40,589 nucleotides of DNA from Saprospiraceae bacterium (lineage in GTDB: Bacteria > Bacteroidota > Bacteroidia > Chitinophagales > Saprospiraceae). The stretch spans positions 122,352 through 162,940 of the forward strand of contig JAHDGF010000004.1 of assembly GCA_020627785.1 (NCBI GenBank), in the 5' to 3' direction. How positions within the stretch are numbered: position 1 is the first letter of the stretch; each line of letters starts with the position of its first letter. A program made the position numbers and the translations under genes. The notes under the pieces are model-generated. The model saw only the letters and a list, made by a program, of their open reading frames with translations. It was not told the DNA's origin and searched no databases. Positions 17,888 to 26,532 of the stretch are shown piece after piece.

Positions 17888-18517
17888 CTAAAAAGAAGGG
17901 CCTTCTAAAAGTCTTTCCATGAAGATACTCAGTGCTTCAGGATAAACTAAAACGGTAAATACAATACCAAATAAGGCTCCGTATAAATGCGCATCGTGGC
18001 CTATGTTGTCATTTCTATTCTTGCTAGCCCAAGATGAATAAACAACATAGGCTATAGCAGCAATGATAGATGGTACAGGTAAGACAGCATATAGATATAA
18101 CAATTCCCAAGGGGCAAAGAGAACATAAATAAATACAATCCCTGAAACTGCTCCAGAGGCACCGATGGCACCATAATGAGGATTGTTTTTATGTTTTAAA
18201 TAACTTGGAATATCCGCAACAATCAAAGTTGTTATGTACATCAATGTAAACATTATTCCTCCCATACTTTTACCAAAAATCTGACCGTACAATTGCTCAA
18301 CAATTCCTCCGAATTGATACAGAACAAATAGGTTAATTAAAAGGTGAATCCAACTTCCGTGCACAAACCCAGAAGTGACCATCCTATAAAATTCCTTTCT
18401 TCTTGACTCAGCATACGGAAAGTGCTTTAAATTTTCAAAAAGTTTCCGATCATTAAATGCTTGATAACTTATTAAGAAAGTTAGAACACAAATAATTAAA
18501 GTGATGCTTATCGACAT
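17888..18517 (-). CDS. Rhomboid family intramembrane serine protease
   Basis: A 209-residue polytopic membrane protease. The catalytic serine is Ser121 in GASGAVSG and its partner His177 lies in DAHLYGALFG. The oxyanion-side HxxxN is His58-Asn62 in IHLLINLF, and GFVHGSWIH precedes it. These are the core rhomboid motifs, so the protein should be active. The substrate is unknown. Its ATG overlaps the stop of the beta-barrel gene by 1 base, making it the third gene of a TPR / barrel / rhomboid operon and suggesting coupled translation. It converges with pruA, with 4 bases between the stops. Confidence 0.92.
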   Translation of the reverse strand: MSISITLIICVLTFLISYQAFNDRKLFENLKHFPYAESRRKEFYRMVTSGFVHGSWIHLLINLFVLYQFGGIVEQLYGQIFGKSMGGIMFTLMYITTLIVADIPSYLKHKNNPHYGAIGASGAVSGIVFIYVLFAPWELLYLYAVLPVPSIIAAIAYVVYSSWASKNRNDNIGHDAHLYGALFGIVFTVLVYPEALSIFMERLLEGPSF

Positions 18518-20133
18518 TAAAATAAAAGTTTTAAACCTGCATGAAACGATCTACTGAACGTTGTATATCTATAAAGATATTGATATGGTGAATTAAGTAA
18601 ATTATACGCTTGCGCAAATATTCCAAATCTTTGTTTCATTGTAACTTCTGCTCCAATACTTAGGTCTACAATAGGACCTAAAGATCTTGAAATAAACTCA
18701 CCGCCTGTTAGAAGTTCTCCTGAATTTTCAGAACGCATTATTAGACTTTGGAAAAATATAAGTTTTTGATCTAATAAATATTGATCTGCTCGTAGTTCTA
18801 ATTCGGCAGCAGGTAGCCATGGATTTTCAAATTCTTCTCCATCTTTTCTGAAAGTTCTAAGCAGTCCATCGGCAGTAAATTTAAATTTTTCAAATGTAAT
18901 GAGACTGGCATTGAATTCTAATCCATACTCATTGTAGTCAAAAAAGTTAGGACTAAATTGAAATTCATCATTGATGGTGTCAAAAATGGCTACATCTTTA
19001 TGAAACTTGCCAAGGAACCCAATGTAAGAAGAAAAAATTTCATCTGCCCTTCGTACTCCTACCCGTAAGGTTTCTAACCTGTGGTTCGTATATTCTGCCA
19101 CATTTAAGCGAGAAAGGTAGGGCACAGTCTTATATAAACTATGATATGAGTTTATTTTTGACTCAGGAATGAATGACAATTCTACAGAAGCATTTAATAT
19201 AGGTAAAGCATATTTTAATTCTAAATGCGGTCTGATAAATAAACTGTCTGCGTTAGATGCAAATACACCTAACTTGGCTTGGAAGTTCTTAAATTGATGT
19301 TTATAGCTTGGAGTTAAACTCCATTGATAATTATTACTTAAAGAATCCTTACCATCTAAAAATTCAAAACCTAATTTTAAATTTATTAATCCATGTTCTC
19401 CAATACTTTTATTACTGGAAGAAGAATAATTATATTTCCATTCCTGTTGATCATTTAATTGACTACTTATTCTAGATACAAATAAGTTTTGTTTAGTGCT
19501 TAATCCTGAAACTGAAAAACTATTGTGATCAAGTGATAGACGGGCTCCATAAGTTTCTAAACCTGTTCTTTTTCTTAGGTCTAATGATGCTATTGAATCT
19601 GAGGAAAGGCTTCTATTTTCTAAGTCTGTGTTTAATGCTAAAGTTACCTTTGTCAGTTCAGTTAAGAAATATCCAAAGTAAAGATCAGCTATTGTATTAG
19701 ACATTGCCAGGTTAACGACCTCAGCTGTATCCTTTCCTGAATAGTGATGTGCATTAAATCCAATTTGTAACCAGTCTTCAATATCATAGTGAACTTCAGA
19801 GTCAATTAATAATGAATTTAGATTTCCATATCCAGCTCTCAGATAACCTGTTCTAGTTCTTTTTTCTCTCGGGTTCTCGTAAACCAGTGGTCGGATTACT
19901 GGATCTTCATATTTTATTTCTAGGGCTTCATTTGGATATTCATAATTAATGCCTAAAGGTGGTAGGTCATCAGAGATTAAAAGGTCCGGACTATAATTGA
20001 TTGGTTTGGAATCCTTCGTCTTTGGCTCGAATTGCTTTATGACATTTACAGATTCTACCGGTAAAGGAATAGGATCTTGACTTATTACTTGAGAAGATAT
20101 CACCAATAGAATTAATATAAATAATTGTTTCAT
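18517..20133 (-). CDS. Outer-membrane beta-barrel protein, TonB-receptor-like without a plug
   Basis: A 538-residue protein with a signal peptide (MKQLFILILLVISSQVIS). A proline-rich N-terminal linker with VNVIKQFEPKTKDSKPI, then YEDPVIRPLVYENP, leads into alternating hydrophobic strands that run to the end (last strand FSRSFHAGLKLLF, terminal aromatic). This is an outer-membrane barrel of a Bacteroidota family often labelled TonB-dependent receptor, although I see no plug domain. The ATG at 20133 is preferred because it starts the signal peptide and leaves 4 bases after the TPR stop; an in-frame ATG at 20151 would overlap the TPR gene. The partner TPR gene lies directly upstream and rhomboid directly downstream. 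Confidence 0.7.
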   Translation of the reverse strand: MKQLFILILLVISSQVISQDPIPLPVESVNVIKQFEPKTKDSKPINYSPDLLISDDLPPLGINYEYPNEALEIKYEDPVIRPLVYENPREKRTRTGYLRAGYGNLNSLLIDSEVHYDIEDWLQIGFNAHHYSGKDTAEVVNLAMSNTIADLYFGYFLTELTKVTLALNTDLENRSLSSDSIASLDLRKRTGLETYGARLSLDHNSFSVSGLSTKQNLFVSRISSQLNDQQEWKYNYSSSSNKSIGEHGLINLKLGFEFLDGKDSLSNNYQWSLTPSYKHQFKNFQAKLGVFASNADSLFIRPHLELKYALPILNASVELSFIPESKINSYHSLYKTVPYLSRLNVAEYTNHRLETLRVGVRRADEIFSSYIGFLGKFHKDVAIFDTINDEFQFSPNFFDYNEYGLEFNASLITFEKFKFTADGLLRTFRKDGEEFENPWLPAAELELRADQYLLDQKLIFFQSLIMRSENSGELLTGGEFISRSLGPIVDLSIGAEVTMKQRFGIFAQAYNLLNSPYQYLYRYTTFSRSFHAGLKLLF

Positions 20134-20137
20134 AATC

Positions 20138-23100
20138 TTAGTTTCCTCCATTATCTAATTCGATTGTTGAACTTGTATTTTCCTCTAGTACACGATTGTT
20201 CTCCTGTTCAAACATTTTTATTTTGTTTAAGGTCTCTTGTCCTGAGGCAATTATGTCTTCATTTTCAGTGTAATTTTCTAAAACAGCTTCTACTGCGGCT
20301 CTTGCATTCAGAGCATCTTTTTTATCCAAATAAATCTCAGAAAGAAGTAATAAGCTTTTGGCTACCCAATAAGGATAATTGGCTGCGCGCTTTGTTGATT
20401 CCAATGCTTGTGATTCGGCTTTGTCAATCATTTTATTTAAGTAAAATAGTTCCGCTACTTGGTAACTAGCTTCTGCAGCTAAAGCATTTTTACTGTTTTG
20501 TACAACTTTGTTAAAAGCTGCGATGGCGGCATCAATTTCATTTAAACTCTTATGCGATTTTCCTTTATAGAAATATATTTTAGCCAACTCAAAATCTTCT
20601 AAGGCTTCTTGTTCTAGTAATTGGTTTGATAATGTTAGAAGTGAACTGTAATCCTGAATGTTGAATAAGGAAACCAAAGTTGCTTCTTGAAAGTCTTTTT
20701 TCTCTTTATCGTTCAATGGTAATTGTAAAACCTTTTGCCCAATTTCTGCACTTTGAACAAAGTCACTTTTATGATTGAAGCTGATGAGCAAAGCTCGCTT
20801 TAATGACGCTGCATAGTAATTTTTTGTTGGGTCATTGGCCAATTGGATGAAGTTTTCTAAGGCAATATCATATTCCTTCATTTGAGCGTAAGATTCACCT
20901 CTATGATAGTATGCGCCTGCTTGATAATTCCCATTTGGATAACTTTTTAAGTACCTGTCAAAAGCGTTAATGGCTTCTTGATATTCTGCCACTTTGAATT
21001 TGCTAACACCCACAGAATAGCTCAAAGAATCTTTTTGGAATTCATCGATATTTATGGATGCCTTATTAGCCGCAAAATCAAAGTAAGAATCAGGATCATT
21101 TAAATCCTCTACGTAAATTTCCTTTATTGCATTTATGGCTTCTTTCTTTTGAGTAGGGTTGGCATTCGCCTTAAATACAGATTCATAGTAATAAATGGCT
21201 TTTTTTAAGTCACCTGCATTATAACTGATCAGGGCAGATTTTATAAGTGATGGCACATAATATTCAGAAGCCGTTACATTGGAATTCACAATCCGCAAGT
21301 ATTGTCCAAGAGCTTCCGTAGGTCTATTTAGTGATAAATAATTTTCACCATTGAAATACAATGCATACGGACTGTAATATGAGTTTGGGTAGGAGTCTAC
21401 CAGATCTTCCATAATAAGAATCGATTCTATTTTTCTTCCTTCTGCTGCCTCTATATTTCCTAATTGGAACTTTGCATAATCCTGTTTTAAGTTTTCTTTT
21501 TTGTCTGCTTTCGCAAATGCAGTCTTTGCTTCTTTAAAAGACCTTTCCATATAATAACAATCACCCGCTCGCATCATCGCATCATAATATAAATCGATCG
21601 GTGCTTGCCTAGGATTCCAAGACAAAAAAGCATCTTCAAATTCTCTGGCCGCATCATTTGTCTGATCTTCTTGATAGTATTGATATCCTGATTGATATTT
21701 AGCTAAGAAATAATGCTCTGAACTTTTACTTGCTTGTGAGAAATAATCATCTAGTTTTTGTCTACTTTCTTTAAGTTGACCTTGTTTGTTGTATGTGTTA
21801 GCCAACCAGTATTTTGACGCTAAGGTTAATTTGGGATCACTGTCGTTTTCCTCTGCAATGACAAAAAATGTCTTTGCATTGATTAAGTTATCGTTGGCTA
21901 AACTCACCAGTGCATTTTTAAAGGCTAGGCGTTGATATGCTTTTTTTAAAGTTGGTGTTTTGTTTTCAATCTTTTCAATGGTTGACATCGCTGTAGCAAA
22001 GTCTGAAGAACGGATTAAAATTTCACCTAAAAGATTTTGTGCCTCTGTATACTTTTCTGATCCTTGGTCAAAGGAAGTCAACGTTTGAATGGCCAGTCGG
22101 TCTTGCCCTAATTCATATTGAATCTTAGCATAGTTCATTTTTGCTGCATTACTTAATACTTGATTCAAGTTTGGATCAATCGCTTTTTTAAAAGCATTGG
22201 CAGCTGTCTGTTTATCTTGTTTTTCTAAATTCGAAATGGCTAAATAATAATTAGCATGTTGGCCCAATTCACCTTTTTGGTTGCTAATCTCTGTGAACAG
22301 TGGAATGGCCCTTTCATAATTTTTTAATTGATAATGAGTAATCGCCATTTGATAAAACTCTTCTTTTGAAAGTTTTGGAGTATTTTGTTCATAGATATCA
22401 AAATGAATCAAGGCATTTCTAAAATCCCCTTTTTTGAAATAGGATTGTCCAATCAATTTTTCAATTTCGTACCTATTGTCGACATGCTCATCTTGTAAAG
22501 AATTCTTTCCATAGTTTATTAGATCATCATATTTGCCTTGAGTAAAATAAATCTGAGTGATATAGTAAGGGAGGTATGAACCATACTCTTGAGATGAAGC
22601 TAAAGATCTGAAATCTGAAACTGCCGTTTCGTAATCTTTGTCAAAATAAGAAGCCATACCACGATAGTACGCGATGGGATCTTTGTATTTACCACTCTTT
22701 ACTTTGAGAGCTTTATTGAATTGCTTATTTGCTTCTTTGAATTGGTAGTTAACCAAGGCTAGATATCCAGATTTAAAATAGTAATCCTCTAATTCAGATC
22801 CAGTCAAAAAAGTTGGATCTAATCGACGTAATTCATCGTAGGCTTTTGAATATTCTTCCTTGTCAAAAAGGATGTTAGATAAGGCATACCGTTTAAGGTG
22901 AAGATCATAACTATCGGATAATAGTTTTTCCTGTTCCATTAATAAATCCTCTGCACGATCCTCGTATAATCGTTTGGCTGAAAGGGCGTAAATTAATTGA
23001 TGATCAGAATCTAAAGTTCGTTGTTCAGCATTGTTGTGGATTACCCCAATCAAATGGATGGAATCCATAGGTGAAGAATATCCTTTGAGAAAAATCGACT

Positions 23101-23182
23101 CCTGTCCATTCAGCAAGAATGATGCAAAAATGAGTGTGGAAACAATAAGGGGCTTTAGTAATTCCTTCATAATCTTTAGCAT
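20138..23182 (-). CDS. Large exported TPR-repeat protein
   Basis: A 1014-residue protein with a signal peptide, then TPR-like helical repeats along most of its length. Examples are AYYHRGESYAQMKEYDIALENF, KYQSGYQYYQEDQTNDAAREFE and ALYFNGENYLSLNRPTEALGQY, with several units of the YbgF/BamD type. Such arrays act as periplasmic scaffolds. The start may be the ATG at 23182 or 23170 (MKELLKPLIV); both leave the signal peptide intact. It is the first gene of the operon with the beta-barrel and rhomboid genes, so a periplasm to outer-membrane complex is a reasonable inference. A near-match -7 box (TATCTTTA) precedes it. I know of no experimental function for this family. Confidence 0.8.
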   Translation of the reverse strand: MLKIMKELLKPLIVSTLIFASFLLNGQESIFLKGYSSPMDSIHLIGVIHNNAEQRTLDSDHQLIYALSAKRLYEDRAEDLLMEQEKLLSDSYDLHLKRYALSNILFDKEEYSKAYDELRRLDPTFLTGSELEDYYFKSGYLALVNYQFKEANKQFNKALKVKSGKYKDPIAYYRGMASYFDKDYETAVSDFRSLASSQEYGSYLPYYITQIYFTQGKYDDLINYGKNSLQDEHVDNRYEIEKLIGQSYFKKGDFRNALIHFDIYEQNTPKLSKEEFYQMAITHYQLKNYERAIPLFTEISNQKGELGQHANYYLAISNLEKQDKQTAANAFKKAIDPNLNQVLSNAAKMNYAKIQYELGQDRLAIQTLTSFDQGSEKYTEAQNLLGEILIRSSDFATAMSTIEKIENKTPTLKKAYQRLAFKNALVSLANDNLINAKTFFVIAEENDSDPKLTLASKYWLANTYNKQGQLKESRQKLDDYFSQASKSSEHYFLAKYQSGYQYYQEDQTNDAAREFEDAFLSWNPRQAPIDLYYDAMMRAGDCYYMERSFKEAKTAFAKADKKENLKQDYAKFQLGNIEAAEGRKIESILIMEDLVDSYPNSYYSPYALYFNGENYLSLNRPTEALGQYLRIVNSNVTASEYYVPSLIKSALISYNAGDLKKAIYYYESVFKANANPTQKKEAINAIKEIYVEDLNDPDSYFDFAANKASINIDEFQKDSLSYSVGVSKFKVAEYQEAINAFDRYLKSYPNGNYQAGAYYHRGESYAQMKEYDIALENFIQLANDPTKNYYAASLKRALLISFNHKSDFVQSAEIGQKVLQLPLNDKEKKDFQEATLVSLFNIQDYSSLLTLSNQLLEQEALEDFELAKIYFYKGKSHKSLNEIDAAIAAFNKVVQNSKNALAAEASYQVAELFYLNKMIDKAESQALESTKRAANYPYWVAKSLLLLSEIYLDKKDALNARAAVEAVLENYTENEDIIASGQETLNKIKMFEQENNRVLEENTSSTIELDNGGN

Positions 23183-23250
23183 GCTCTAAACGAACAATAA
23201 AGATATTAAAGAAAAGCCTAATATATAATAATACTTAGCTTAAACTCTTG

Positions 23251-24522
23251 TTAAGCAGAATAGTTAAGAATGGTTTTTTCGATGATATCGCAGCATTCAT
23301 GAATTTCATCTTCAGTCATTACCAATGGTGGAGCGAATCTGATGATGTTCCCATGCGTTGGTTTTGCTAATAAGCCATTGTCTCGCAGTGACAAACAAAT
23401 ATTCCAAGCTGTCTTACTTTCTTCTGTGTCATTGATTACGATTGCATTCAACAATCCTTTTCCTCTTACTAAAGTAACAAGGTCAGTTTTCTCGATAAGC
23501 TTGTTCATCCGTTCTCTGAAAATGATGCCCAATTTATATGCATTTTCTGCAAGCTTTTCATCTTTAACTACCTCCAATGCAGCTGTCGCCACTGCACAAG
23601 CCAGTGGATTTCCTCCAAAGGTTGAACCATGCTCTCCAGGTTTTATACATAACATTACATCATCATCAGCAAGTACCGCGGACACAGGAAAAACTCCCCC
23701 TGATAATGCTTTGCCAAGGATTAAGATGTCCGGTTTTTTATTTCTTTCGTGGCCACAATGGGATTCGCAATTACAATCATCCAGACAGGTAGCGAGAAGG
23801 CGTCCAGTACGTGCTATTCCAGTTTGTACTTCGTCTGCAATGAACAGAGCATTATATTTTTTGCATAGGTCATAGGCTCCTGGTAAGTACTTCTCACTTG
23901 GTACCACAACTCCTGCTTCCCCTTGGATTGGTTCAACTAGGAAACCTGCTGCATTCGGATCTTTAAGCGCTTTTTCTAAAGCATCTAAATCATCATAAGG
24001 TATAACTTCAATACCAGGCATATAAGGTCCAAAATTCTTCGTCGCATCTGGATCTATGGATGCCGAGATAACAGCCAATGTCCTACCATGAAAATTACCC
24101 GAGGCAAATATGATTTTAGCCTTGTTACTTTCGATGCCTTTTTTCTCATAGGCCCATTTTCTACATAATTTGAAAGCTGTTTCGACTGCCTCGACCCCAG
24201 AGTTTATAGGTAACACTTTATCATAGCCAAAGTAGCTGGTAATGAATTGTTCATACTTTCCCAGCATGTCATTATAGAATGCTCTTGATGTTAAAGTAAG
24301 TTCCGACGCTTGTTTTGTCAGAGCTGCAATAATTTTAGGGTGACAATGACCTTGATTAACCGCAGAGTATGCACTCAAAAAGTCAAAGTATTTTTTTCCT
24401 TCTACATCCCAGACATATACTCCTTCTCCTTTCGAAAGAACAACTGGCAATGGATGATAATTATGTGCTCCATACTTATCTTCTAATTGCATCAAATCTT
24501 GGGAGGTACTTGCGCTGATCAT
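23251..24522 (-). CDS. rocD: Ornithine--oxo-acid aminotransferase
   Basis: A 423-residue class III PLP aminotransferase that converts ornithine and 2-oxoglutarate to glutamate semialdehyde and glutamate. The PLP lysine is Lys271 in [23 protein letters not shown] holds the PLP aspartate and [11 protein letters not shown] the phosphate-side motif. Residues 246-258 form a Cys/His-rich loop (Cys246, Cys250, Cys252, His255, Cys256, His258) inserted just before the PLP lysine strand, where human OAT has a short turn. It has its own promoter overlapping the terminator of the upstream HTH gene. PruA in this window would use its product. Confidence 0.92.
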   Translation of the reverse strand: MISASTSQDLMQLEDKYGAHNYHPLPVVLSKGEGVYVWDVEGKKYFDFLSAYSAVNQGHCHPKIIAALTKQASELTLTSRAFYNDMLGKYEQFITSYFGYDKVLPINSGVEAVETAFKLCRKWAYEKKGIESNKAKIIFASGNFHGRTLAVISASIDPDATKNFGPYMPGIEVIPYDDLDALEKALKDPNAAGFLVEPIQGEAGVVVPSEKYLPGAYDLCKKYNALFIADEVQTGIARTGRLLATCLDDCNCESHCGHERNKKPDILILGKALSGGVFPVSAVLADDDVMLCIKPGEHGSTFGGNPLACAVATAALEVVKDEKLAENAYKLGIIFRERMNKLIEKTDLVTLVRGKGLLNAIVINDTEESKTAWNICLSLRDNGLLAKPTHGNIIRFAPPLVMTEDEIHECCDIIEKTILNYSA

Positions 24523-24538
24523 GGCTATTAATTTTTCA

Positions 24539-24570
24539 CGAAGGTAGATATATCCACGTTAAGGAACAAA
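24539..24570 (-). promoter_or_regulatory. rocD promoter
   Basis: On the minus strand TTTG (24570-24567), a 20-base spacer and TACCTTCG (24546-24539, one mismatch to TAnnTTTG) end 17 bases before the rocD ATG. The TTTG is the end of the T-run of the upstream terminator. Confidence 0.5.
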
Positions 24571-24603
24571 AAAAAGTAGTAAGCTGGGAGGCTTACTACT
24601 TTT
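24567..24603 (-). terminator. Terminator after the small HTH gene
   Basis: On the minus strand a 12-bp stem (GTAGTAAGC core, 24571-24584 with 24591-24603) with a 6-base loop is followed by a T-run. It lies 29 bases after the HTH stop and stops read-through into rocD. Confidence 0.85.
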
Positions 24604-24631
24604 ACAAACAATAATAAACATTAAACAAACA

Positions 24632-24892
24632 CTAATTCTCCATCGGTTTATACTGGCCCATGATAATCTTCCTTGCAACATCCAAAATTTGGGTGTTCTC
24701 TAAAGATACAATGCCGCCATTAGGACCTGGTTGTATATGATTACCAACCAGTGAACCGTTTTCATATTTGGCTGCGCCAAAGTAGTTCCTTACAGTCTGC
24801 TCTTCCATTTTTAGCTCTGAAGCTATTCTTGAGATGGATCCAGTTGGCAAACTGTGCTTGATTCTACGTAATTCTTCAAATGTAATATTCAT
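24632..24892 (-). CDS. Small helix-turn-helix DNA-binding protein, Bacteroidota type
   Basis: An 86-residue protein. Residues 1-45 hold a probable helix-turn-helix: FEELRRIKHSLPTGSISRIA, then SELKMEEQTVRNYFGAAKY, where the second helix EEQTVRNYF would be the recognition helix. The C-terminal half has a conserved-looking PGPNGGIVSLENTQILDVARKI. I recognise the pattern as a short uncharacterised Bacteroidota protein but know no function. It lies alone between rocD and ald with its own terminator, so it may be a regulator; control of the neighbouring amino-acid genes is only a guess from position. Confidence 0.65.
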   Translation of the reverse strand: MNITFEELRRIKHSLPTGSISRIASELKMEEQTVRNYFGAAKYENGSLVGNHIQPGPNGGIVSLENTQILDVARKIIMGQYKPMEN

Positions 24893-25007
24893 TCAGCAGG
24901 TGTTTAGATGGTAGAAAATTCTATGCTCGTTATAAATATAGCAATAAGAATTTCAATTCAATAAAAATTGCTAAATTTTATTCGGTGAATCGACGAAAGC
25001 CTCAAAT

Positions 25008-26123
25008 TTAAATTAATAAGTCATCTACTGACTCTAAAGTATCCCCAAAAGCATCTGAAACTCCTTTGTGGACTACTTTCCCATGCACAACATTCAATCC
25101 TTCTTTCAGTCCTGGATCCTCTTTACATGCTTGTTTCCATCCTTTTTCAGCGAGTCTGATGGCGTAAGGAAGGGTAGCATTGGTTAATGCAACTGTGGAG
25201 GTGTATGGCACCGCTCCTGGCATATTAGCCACACAATAGTGAACAACGCCATCAATGATAAAGATTGGATCTTCGTGGGTAGTAGGTTTACAAGTTTCTA
25301 TACATCCTCCCTGATCAACAGCCACATCTACCAAGACTGTTCCTGGTCTCATAGTACTCAACATTTCCTTTGTAATCAAACTTGGAGCCTTAGCACCCGG
25401 AATCAATACGGCCCCTACTATCAAATCATGATTTTTAATTAATCGTCTGATGTTAAATTCATTGGAGTACATGGTTGTAACATTCGCGGGCATAACATCT
25501 GATAGATATCTAAGTCTACTTAGATTGATATCTAAAATTGTAACGATTGAACCTAAGCCTGCAGCCATTTTCGCCGCCTGAGTTCCGACGATTCCACCAC
25601 CTAAAATCATAACCTTTGCTGGAGGAACACCAGGAACTCCTCCTAATAAAACTCCTCGGCCTCCCATGGGTGCTTCTAGATATTTAGCTCCTTGTTGCAC
25701 GGCCATTCTACCAGCAACTTCAGACATCGGAACCAATAAAGGTAAACTACGATCTGGTGCTGTAACGGTTTCGTAGGCAAGACAGACAGCTTTGCTCTTG
25801 ATCATGGCCTTAGTCAGCGGTTCGTAAGAGGCAAAATGGAAATATGTGAAAACGAGTTGGTCTGGTTTGATTAAATCGTATTCTTCCTGGATCGGTTCTT
25901 TGACCTTGATAATCATTTCCGCGGCCTCATATACTGAGGCGATATCTGGTAAAATTTTAGCACCTGCTTCTACATATTCTTCATCTGAGAAACCAGATCC
26001 GATTCCAGCAGTAGATTGGACATAAACAGTATGATTTCTTTTTGAAAGTTCGTAAGTACCAGCTGGGGTTAGTGAAACTCGATTTTCGTTGTTTTTTATC
26101 TCTTTGGGAACACCAATTATCAT
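25008..26123 (-). CDS. ald: Alanine dehydrogenase
   Basis: A 371-residue NAD+-dependent enzyme that interconverts alanine with pyruvate and ammonia. The N-terminus MIIGVPKEIKNNENRVSLTP is typical. Catalytic Lys75 (KVKEP) and His96 (YFHFAS) are at the standard positions, and the Rossmann motif GGGIVGTQAAKMA is intact. The family also includes pyridine nucleotide transhydrogenase alpha subunits, but the length and C-terminus fit Ald. It lies downstream of a hairpin-rich 409-base gap and may be regulated from it. With rocD, pruA and gdh it adds to an amino-acid catabolic group. Confidence 0.95.
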   Translation of the reverse strand: MIIGVPKEIKNNENRVSLTPAGTYELSKRNHTVYVQSTAGIGSGFSDEEYVEAGAKILPDIASVYEAAEMIIKVKEPIQEEYDLIKPDQLVFTYFHFASYEPLTKAMIKSKAVCLAYETVTAPDRSLPLLVPMSEVAGRMAVQQGAKYLEAPMGGRGVLLGGVPGVPPAKVMILGGGIVGTQAAKMAAGLGSIVTILDINLSRLRYLSDVMPANVTTMYSNEFNIRRLIKNHDLIVGAVLIPGAKAPSLITKEMLSTMRPGTVLVDVAVDQGGCIETCKPTTHEDPIFIIDGVVHYCVANMPGAVPYTSTVALTNATLPYAIRLAEKGWKQACKEDPGLKEGLNVVHGKVVHKGVSDAFGDTLESVDDLLI

Positions 26124-26208
26124 TGCATTAAAGTTTTAAGTTCAAGGCAACAAGATAATCTTATCAATAGAAAATGAAAAGGAAAAGTAGATTAGTTAAG
26201 GTTCTATG

Positions 26209-26270
26209 GAAGGGAAAAAAATAAGCCCGTGAGAGGATCACGGGCATTACTCAATTTAATAACCAAAACT
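26209..26270 (-). repeat. Core-plus-hairpin element, copy 2 (ald-proximal)
   Basis: Read on the minus strand, the 15-base core AGTTTTGGTTATTAA (26270-26256) is followed after 10 bases by an 8-bp stem, GCCCGTGA/TCACGGGC, with a 5-base loop (26245-26225), then TTATTTTTTT. The hairpin and T-run are terminator-like. The core is identical to that of copy 1, 139 bases away. Confidence 0.7.
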
Positions 26271-26348
26271 CATATTCAATTTATATATTCCAAATACTAT
26301 GCCAAGCATAGATTTAATAGTCATATAACTTCTACTTAAATCTTGGGT

Positions 26349-26409
26349 AAAAAAAAAGCTCGTGACATTTCACGAGCAAAAACGAATTTTACAATTAATA
26401 ACCAAAACT
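26349..26409 (-). repeat. Core-plus-hairpin element, copy 1 (mqnD-proximal)
   Basis: On the minus strand the same 15-base core (26409-26395) is followed after 17 bases by an 8-bp stem, GCTCGTGA/TCACGAGC, with a 4-base loop (26377-26358) and nine T. The stem differs from that of copy 2 by one compensated base pair (T-A for C-G), so structure rather than sequence is kept. Confidence 0.7.
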
Positions 26410-26532
26410 TACACGATGTAAATATAGAGAACATATTATAACTAATCGTAATATGTAATCACTTTTTTATCAATTATTTAGATCAAGTTTTGGATTTTAT
26501 TTTTCATATGTATAAATCAATGATTCACAAGC

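Larger units (their letters stand above)
26124..26532. other. Hairpin-rich intergenic region between mqnD and ald
   Basis: No gene is seen in these 409 bases. From right to left on the minus strand they hold an inverted repeat ACATATTA/TAATATGT (26431-26438 and 26449-26456), a first copy of a 15-base core plus hairpin, a small hairpin CTATGC-CAA-GCATAG (26297-26311), and a second core plus hairpin. The last 85 bases before ald hold no clear promoter. The region may be a double terminator for mqnD or a leader/attenuator for ald. Confidence 0.55.

Noticed and set aside
26209..26409. CRISPR-like repeats
   Set aside because: Only two copies, spaced 139 bases, each tied to a terminator-like hairpin; no array and no cas genes.
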